A stretch of DNA of 18,044 nucleotides, taken from contig UQMO01000050.1 in the NCBI GenBank assembly GCA_900542125.1, forward strand, positions 1-18,044. Reading direction: 5' to 3'. The notes under the pieces are model-generated. The model searched no databases. It was not told the origin of the DNA and worked only from the letters and a program-made list of their open reading frames with translations. A program made the translations under genes and the position numbers. The stretch is from an uncultured Collinsella sp. (GTDB lineage Bacteria > Actinomycetota > Coriobacteriia > Coriobacteriales > Coriobacteriaceae). Below are positions 13,429 through 18,044 of the stretch, in pieces. Numbering within the stretch: position 1 is the stretch's first letter; every line of letters starts with the position of its first letter.

Positions 13429-14778
13429 CTACTTGGGCGCGTTTCCGCTACGGTCGCGTTCGCTTTGCTCTACGCGCCACTCTTCCCAGCCGCGGCCGGC
13501 AGGCTGCCAAAACGCACCGCGCTCCAGCCCCTCGGGCAAATAGCGCTGATCGACCCAGCCTTCGGGATAATCATGCGGATACTTATACACACCGTATTCG
13601 TCGCTGCCCGGGCGATGACGATCGCGCAGATAACTCGGCACCTCGCGCAGCCCACTTGAATGGATATCGGCCAACGCCGCATCGATCGAAGCCTCGCACG
13701 CGTTCGATTTAGGCGCCAAGCACACATAGAGAGCAGCCTGAGCCAGATTAATACGGCACTCGGGATAGCCAATGACCTCGGCAGACTTAAACGCGGCATG
13801 TGCCACCAAAAGCGCCTGTGGGTCGGCGTTGCCAACATCCTCAGAAGCCTGAATCATAATACGACGAGCGATAAACTTAGGATCCTCCCCCGCGTCAATC
13901 ATGCGCGCGAGCCAATAAATCGTGGCATCGGGGTCGCTACCGCGCATAGACTTAATAAACGCACTGATGATGTCGTAGTGCATGTCACCGTTTTTGTCGT
14001 ACGAAAAGCCACGGCGCGGATTGGCAATCTTCACGTCGTCAACAGTGATAGGATAGCGCTCCCCCGCCGCCGGCGCGGGCGTTCCCTCGGTATCGGGGCG
14101 CGTGACGGCAATCTCGCTCGCAAGCTCAAGCGTCGTGAGCGCCGATCGAGCGTCACCCGCTGCCAGTGTGCAAATGGTCTTAACCGTATCCTCATCGGCC
14201 GAGAACTTACCGTTCAAACCCTGCGGCGCCTCGAGCGCACGCTCAATAAGCGTGGCGATATCCTCGTCTTTAAGATGCTCAAGTTCCACCACGCGACCGC
14301 GCGAGAGCAATGCCGAGTTGACCTCGAAGTACGGGTTCTCCGTCGTGGCGCCAATCATAATGACGGTACGGTTCTCAACTGCATGCAGCAGGGCATCCTG
14401 CTGCGACTTGGAAAAGCGATGAATCTCATCGATAAAAAGAATGGTGCGGCGGTCGTACGTATTCAGGCGCGTCTTAGCCTCGTCAATCACGCGACGAAGA
14501 TCCTTTACGGTGCCCGTCACAGCGCTGACCTCGACAAACTCGCTCTTGGTATGGTTGGCGATAATGTGGGCCAGCGTCGTCTTGCCCGTACCGGCCGGCC
14601 CGTACAGAATCACACTCGACAGCACATCGTGCTCAATTGCGGCACGCAACCACGAGCCCTTGCCGACGGCCTTTTGCTGACCCACATACTCGTCGAGCGA
14701 ATTGGGCCGCATGCGCACCGCAAGCGGCGCATTCATAAAAGAACGCTCGCGCGTCGAAGCAGAAAAAAGGTCGTCCAT
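13429..14778 (-). CDS. rarA: Replication-associated recombination protein A (RarA/MgsA)
   Basis: A clamp-loader-like AAA+ ATPase that acts at stalled forks and gaps. From the chosen start the product is 449 residues, as usual for the family. It has the opening MDDLFSAS and the segment LAVRMRPNSLDEYVGQQ, Walker A GPAGTGKT (60-67), Walker B ILFIDEIHRF (113-122), sensor 1 GATTENP (143-149), a lid domain, and the C-terminal tetramerisation part with YKYPHDYPEGWVDQRYLPE. Three in-frame starts are possible (TTG 14796, ATG 14784, ATG 14778). The last is preferred because GGG sits six bases upstream and the protein then starts like its relatives. It follows the dGTPase-like gene with about 60 bases between, so cotranscription is possible. 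Confidence 0.94.
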   Translation of the reverse strand: MDDLFSASTRERSFMNAPLAVRMRPNSLDEYVGQQKAVGKGSWLRAAIEHDVLSSVILYGPAGTGKTTLAHIIANHTKSEFVEVSAVTGTVKDLRRVIDEAKTRLNTYDRRTILFIDEIHRFSKSQQDALLHAVENRTVIMIGATTENPYFEVNSALLSRGRVVELEHLKDEDIATLIERALEAPQGLNGKFSADEDTVKTICTLAAGDARSALTTLELASEIAVTRPDTEGTPAPAAGERYPITVDDVKIANPRRGFSYDKNGDMHYDIISAFIKSMRGSDPDATIYWLARMIDAGEDPKFIARRIMIQASEDVGNADPQALLVAHAAFKSAEVIGYPECRINLAQAALYVCLAPKSNACEASIDAALADIHSSGLREVPSYLRDRHRPGSDEYGVYKYPHDYPEGWVDQRYLPEGLERGAFWQPAGRGWEEWRVEQSERDRSGNAPK

Positions 14779-14838
14779 AGCCATCCCGTGCGTCAATCAA
14801 AAACGTTTTCCATCAACAGTATACCGAATAAATACGAA

Positions 14839-16086
14839 CTACCGTTCGTTAATATAGGTACGGTGCGGAAACTTCAATCCCGGGAACAGCTTGCTCGTGA
14901 GCTCACAGAAATAGCCATCCGTCATGCTCGAAATGTAATCTACTACGGTCTGATCTATATCATCCTGCCATGCATAGGCGCGATCGTAGTAGGAAAGCTG
15001 CCACTCAATGCGAGAAATGTGGTGCTTAAAGATGTAAGAAGACTCGTTGCCTTCGTTTATATCCTGCAGGCAACGGTCGTAGAGCTTTTCGAAGGCCTCG
15101 CGCAGCTCCACTTCGGAGTCGCCTTCGATGCCGCCCTTGCTATAGATCTTCTCGTAGTTCTCGCGCTTGGCTCGGCGGATCTCCTCAAACAGGTCCTCGC
15201 TCATCTCGATGCGTGGCTTGCCATAGCTGTGCTCGACGATATCGATGGAGGCATGCGTGAGGATCCAGCTGTTGTAGGCTCCACCCCGACCGTCATCAAA
15301 AGCATTGGGCGACAGAAGGCCCGCCGCAATGGCGTCTTGGCGATCGCGCCCTACGTAGGCAAGGATATCCGAGATGCGAACCACGTAGCCCTCGAGCGTC
15401 ATGGGGCGCAGGTGCTCGATTGCGCTATAACCCGTGGCAATGCAATCCTCAACCGTCTGATCGAACTGGTCAAAGGAGCCCATATCCGAGAGCTCAAACA
15501 CACGTTGCTCGTACTCACCGTTGTGGCATAGCACGCCGTCGAGCGTCTGGAGCGACACGTTGCGGCCGTACAGCGCGTCGAGCACGCGGACCGACTGCAC
15601 GTTATGGAAAAAATAACGACCCGTGCGCTCGTGATAGATATCGTTGAGGAATCGCTCACCGGCATGGCCAAAGGGCGTGTGGCCCAAGTCGTGGCCTAAG
15701 CCAATCGCCTCGATCAGATCGCAGTTGAGCCCCAGGGCACGTCCGATATCGCGCGCGATGCGCGAAACAAGCTGCACGTGCAGGCCGCGACGCGACAGGT
15801 CGTCGTTGCTGCGAAAACTAAAGACCTGCGTTTTGCCTGCATAACGGGTGTATGCGGGCAGATGCAAAATCTTTTCGGTATCGCGCATAAATGCCGGACG
15901 CATGAGCGTGCCCACATCTGCGGCTCGATCAACACGGCGGATAACCTGACCATCGTTGCATCGATAAGGGTTAATGACACCCGAGGCACGGTCGGCAGCG
16001 ATACGCTCGACCAGCTCGGGCGACAACGCCGAGGGAATGCGATCCATACGCGCCTTGATGGCGGCTGTCTGTTGATTGATTGCCAT
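14839..16086 (-). CDS. HD-domain dNTP triphosphohydrolase (dGTPase-like)
   Basis: A 415-residue HD-superfamily protein of the Dgt type, which splits dNTPs to the nucleoside and triphosphate. The metal site is complete: His103 (GLHVQLVSRIARD), His132-Asp133 in GHDLGHTPFGHAGE (131-144), and Asp240 in VRISDILAYVGRD. The upstream RDTEKILHLPAYTRYAGKTQVF and FFHNVQSVRVLD segments match the dGTPase pattern RD..RI..S.AFRRL.+KTQVF and F.HN.Q..R. The usual 'TRLTHSLEV' is changed to SRRGLHVQL, so it is a divergent branch, and substrate range cannot be told. ATG at 16086 has AGGAG six bases upstream. It starts 31 bases after the prepilin peptidase gene and is probably cotranscribed. Confidence 0.85.
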   Translation of the reverse strand: MAINQQTAAIKARMDRIPSALSPELVERIAADRASGVINPYRCNDGQVIRRVDRAADVGTLMRPAFMRDTEKILHLPAYTRYAGKTQVFSFRSNDDLSRRGLHVQLVSRIARDIGRALGLNCDLIEAIGLGHDLGHTPFGHAGERFLNDIYHERTGRYFFHNVQSVRVLDALYGRNVSLQTLDGVLCHNGEYEQRVFELSDMGSFDQFDQTVEDCIATGYSAIEHLRPMTLEGYVVRISDILAYVGRDRQDAIAAGLLSPNAFDDGRGGAYNSWILTHASIDIVEHSYGKPRIEMSEDLFEEIRRAKRENYEKIYSKGGIEGDSEVELREAFEKLYDRCLQDINEGNESSYIFKHHISRIEWQLSYYDRAYAWQDDIDQTVVDYISSMTDGYFCELTSKLFPGLKFPHRTYINER

Positions 16087-16117
16087 GGCATGCTCCTAAA
16101 AAAGGGCGCGCAAACGG

Positions 16118-16540
16118 TTACAGCGTACTACCCACAACCTCGATTATGGCAAATATCGGCACCAAAAACGGCAGCAATGGCAGGGAGCGCGATTTTGTGA
16201 TGAGACAGGCGGCGGCAAGGGCCAGGAGCGCAGCCGCAAACGCGACGATACCACCCAAGGGATCGAAGGTACAAAGGGCAAAGAGCGCCTTGGCGTCCCC
16301 CATACCAATGCCGGGAGCGTGGCGAACACGACGCCAAAGCGACTCAGTAAGCATAAGGGCAAGGTAGGCGATGGCAGCAAGACCGGCATGGTCAAGCGCC
16401 GTGTTAACGCCCTTGTCGAGCCAAACGCCTGCAAACGCCGCCATCGCACACGCGCCGGCAAGCTGATTGGGAAACCGTCGCTCACGGGCATCAATCGCCG
16501 CGCCGGCAAAGATGCAAATCCAAAACGGGATATAGACCAT
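16118..16540 (-). CDS. Minimal A24 prepilin peptidase
   Basis: A 140-residue membrane protein with four or five helices (about 3-18, 26-41, 52-68, 88-112, 118-137) and the two catalytic aspartates of type IV prepilin peptidases: Asp17 in AAIDARERRFPNQL (D..R.IPN pattern) and Asp82 in GIGMGDAKAL (GxGDxK pattern). It would cut the leader of pilin-like proteins at the inner membrane. The N-terminal methylation domain of PilD is absent, as in TadV/CpaA-type enzymes. ATG at 16540 follows AAGGAGGTG, a near-perfect ribosome site. No pilin or Tad genes lie in the window. In M. tuberculosis a homologous peptidase gene sits in the aroE-aroC interval of the same conserved region; here it is on the other side of alaS. 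Confidence 0.87.
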   Translation of the reverse strand: MVYIPFWICIFAGAAIDARERRFPNQLAGACAMAAFAGVWLDKGVNTALDHAGLAAIAYLALMLTESLWRRVRHAPGIGMGDAKALFALCTFDPLGGIVAFAAALLALAAACLITKSRSLPLLPFLVPIFAIIEVVGSTL

Positions 16541-16571
16541 CTAACACCTCCTTGGGCAGCAGCTCAAACGC

Positions 16572-16613
16572 AAAAACCACCACAAAGGTGCCTGTCCCCT
16601 TTGTGGTGGTTTT
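16572..16613 (-). terminator. Rho-independent terminator after the glycosyltransferase gene
   Basis: AAAACCACCACAAAGG (16573-16588) and CCTTTGTGGTGGTTTT (16598-16613) are perfect inverse copies of 16 bases around the nine-base loop TGCCTGTCC. On the minus strand the hairpin closes with a TTTTT run (16576-16572) and comes nine bases after the glycosyltransferase stop. The A/T ends make it usable on both strands, but only the minus side has a gene to terminate. Confidence 0.9.
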
Positions 16614-16621
16614 GATCGTGG

Positions 16622-17917
16622 TTATTTGGCGCCTTGCATGACCTCATCGAGGGTAACGTTGACGGCGTGCTGCGTCGGGACCCAGTCGACCTTTAGGAAC
16701 AGAGCAGCCACCGTGATGGGGATATAGCTGAACATAAAGATCGGGAAGGTAAACAGGTTGGTCACCAAACGCCACTTTTGCGCACAGTGAATATGCTTGT
16801 ACTCGAAGATGGTCGTGAGTAGCGCCAGGATAAAGAAGGTCTGGTACATCATCGCGAAGGTCATGATGAGCGAGGCGGCGCACGCCTGCATCTCGACCTC
16901 GGTGGCCAAAAAGCCGTGCGAAAGACCGCCCACGACGAGGAAGGTCACGTTGGCGAGCATAGAGATCAGGGACAGCAGCATGCCCGGAGCGATGGTCATA
17001 AACATGTCGTAGGCGGCAAAGCGATGATAGCGGAAGGTCGACTTGACCAAGTGCTTACCATAGGTAAAGAATACCTGGTAAAAGCCCTTAGTCCAACGCA
17101 TGCGCTGTTTCCAGGACGCCTTAAACGTCACGGGCTGCTCGTCAAAGAACTCCGCCGGTGCATAACCGATGCGAATGCCATGGATGGCGCAGAACGTGGT
17201 GAACTGAATGTCCTCAGTCAGCGTGTGGAACTGCCAGCCGTGCATGCCTTCGATCACGCTGGCAGAAATGAGATAGCCCGAACCCGAGACGGCGCAAGAC
17301 GTCTTGCAGATATTACGCGCGTTGTTGAGAAAGCGTGCCTCACGCAGATACCAGGTGGCATTAGCTGCCGAGACCCACGAGCTGCCGAAGTTCTTGGAGT
17401 TGCGATAGCTCGTGACCACATGGAAACCCTGGTCAAAGGCATCGTTCATCTTAGACACGTAATCGCGGGAGATAACGTTGTCGGCATCGAAGATGAAGTA
17501 GCCCTCAAACGTGTCGGGATACTCGTTAAGGATACGGTCGAAACCAAAGTCCATGACCCAGCTCTTGCCCTTACGGGCCAGATCATTGCGCTCGTAAACA
17601 ATGGCACCGGCCTCGCGCGCAAGCTGCGCCGTGTTGTCGGTGCAGGCGTCGGCGACGACGAAGACCTCGATAAGCTCGGACGGATAGTCCTGATCCTTGA
17701 TGGAGCGTACGAGGTTGGCGATCACGGCTTCCTCGTTATGCGCCGCGATAAAGAACGCATAGCGGTGGAGTTTTTTGGCCTTGGGAGGCGCGACCTCGCC
17801 ACGAAGAGCACCGATGACAAAGAAGACCACCTGGTACAGAAAGCAGACCGTGAGCAGCGTGACGACAATCTGGTTGAAGATCACGATGGGTGTGTTGGTT
17901 TGTAAAAAGGCGAGCAT
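16622..17917 (-). CDS. Family 2 membrane glycosyltransferase
   Basis: A 431-residue processive-type GT2 enzyme. An N-terminal membrane helix (about 10-38) leads to a cytoplasmic GT-A domain. Its motifs are AAHNEE (58-63), VVADACTDNT (87-96) with Asp90 for nucleotide binding, FDADN (143-147) as the metal-binding DxD, TEDIQ (234-238) with the catalytic-base Asp236, and QRMRW (271-275), the QxxRW acceptor motif of cellulose, chitin and hyaluronan synthases. Four C-terminal helices follow (about 303-331, 345-370, 386-408, with a possible split). It should make or extend a surface glycan, but neither sugar nor product can be named. ATG at 17917 has GGGAG six bases upstream. It is followed by a strong terminator, so it is probably a single-gene unit or the end of one that starts beyond the contig. 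Confidence 0.92.
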   Translation of the reverse strand: MLAFLQTNTPIVIFNQIVVTLLTVCFLYQVVFFVIGALRGEVAPPKAKKLHRYAFFIAAHNEEAVIANLVRSIKDQDYPSELIEVFVVADACTDNTAQLAREAGAIVYERNDLARKGKSWVMDFGFDRILNEYPDTFEGYFIFDADNVISRDYVSKMNDAFDQGFHVVTSYRNSKNFGSSWVSAANATWYLREARFLNNARNICKTSCAVSGSGYLISASVIEGMHGWQFHTLTEDIQFTTFCAIHGIRIGYAPAEFFDEQPVTFKASWKQRMRWTKGFYQVFFTYGKHLVKSTFRYHRFAAYDMFMTIAPGMLLSLISMLANVTFLVVGGLSHGFLATEVEMQACAASLIMTFAMMYQTFFILALLTTIFEYKHIHCAQKWRLVTNLFTFPIFMFSYIPITVAALFLKVDWVPTQHAVNVTLDEVMQGAK

Positions 17918-17954
17918 GCAGGCTCCCGAGAACGCATTACGTAAACAAACGTAT

Positions 17955-17981
17955 ATCTTACCGCAGGCTTACCGAGTTCAA
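17955..17981 (-). promoter_or_regulatory. Weak candidate promoter of the glycosyltransferase gene
   Basis: On the minus strand TTGAAC (17981-17976) is followed after 15 bases by TAAGAT (17960-17955), within an A/T-rich stretch between the gene start and the contig end. Both boxes match only four of six bases and the spacer is short. Confidence 0.25.
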
Positions 17982-17996
17982 GAAACCACCTAATAC

Positions 17997-18044
17997 CTGT
18001 CTCTTATACACATCTGACGCTGCCGACGAAGGCTTAGGTGTAGA
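17997..18044. other. Nextera adapter (P5/i5 side), not genomic
   Basis: CTGTCTCTTATACACATCT (17997-18015) is the reverse complement of the Tn5 mosaic end, then GACGCTGCCGACGA (18016-18029), the i5 index slot AGGCTTAG (18030-18037) and GTGTAGA (18038-18044) from the P5 oligo. Genomic sequence ends at 17996. Confidence 0.98.

Noticed and set aside
13416..13430. Hairpin AGGTCC-CAA-GGACCT at the end of rarA
   Set aside because: Only six pairs, overlapping the rarA stop, and no U tract on either strand; too weak to call a terminator.
14797..14838. TATACT -10-like box before rarA
   Set aside because: It falls in a short gap after the dGTPase-like gene with no -35 at 16-18 bases, so cotranscription is at least as likely.
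13660..15531. Plus-strand open frame of 623 codons opposite rarA and the dGTPase-like gene
   Set aside because: It spans two well-supported minus-strand genes and the gap between them, with no recognisable domain.
17938..17951. Near-palindrome ACGTAAACAAACGT before the glycosyltransferase gene as an operator
   Set aside because: Only the outer four bases are symmetric and A/T-rich promoter DNA makes this easy by chance.

Overview
The window is an assembled contig of high-GC genomic DNA (positions 50-17996) flanked at both ends by Illumina Nextera adapter sequence (1-49 and 17997-18044). The proteins and gene order point to an actinobacterium of class Coriobacteriia, and Collinsella is my best guess from protein similarity recalled by eye. 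The order alaS-ruvX-mltG-(aro genes)-pepP-efp-nusB is a classic actinobacterial arrangement. Nearly everything lies on the minus strand, so genes are read from high to low coordinates.

Layout in transcription order (right to left). A family-2 membrane glycosyltransferase (16622-17917) ends in a strong hairpin terminator. Next come a minimal prepilin peptidase, an HD-domain dNTP triphosphohydrolase-like protein and the replication-recombination AAA+ ATPase RarA (16540-13429). A tightly packed stress-sigma operon follows: DUF948 membrane coiled-coil protein, degenerate RsbW-like anti-sigma candidate, SigB/SigF-type sigma factor and AI-2E-family permease (13333-10174), with three start/stop overlaps or 1-base gaps. 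A lone small plus-strand gene (9928-10167) for a 79-residue two-helix membrane protein converges on this operon.

Then comes a long housekeeping operon: alaS, ruvX, mltG, a YqeG-type HAD phosphatase, aroK and an aroB homologue (9734-3058). A pepP-type aminopeptidase (2925-1795) follows, preceded by a structured leader and closed by a strong terminator. The last group is efp, an Asp23/Gls24 protein, nusB, and the first 14 codons of a further gene cut off by the adapter (1635-50).

Most of the window is ordinary core genome. The most unusual point is that the AroB homologue has lost the histidines, glutamate and glycine loop that make dehydroquinate synthase work. It remains translationally coupled to an intact-looking shikimate kinase, while aroE and aroC are missing from the place where other actinobacteria carry them. 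A second degenerate regulator is the RsbW-like protein, which lacks the ATP-binding residues expected of a partner-switching kinase. Smaller points are a hairpin that spans a stop codon at a convergent gene junction and a 12-bp-stem RNA structure ahead of pepP. No rRNA, tRNA, CRISPR array, insertion sequence or prophage was seen. No gene-free stretch exceeds 300 bases; the longest is 9735-9927.
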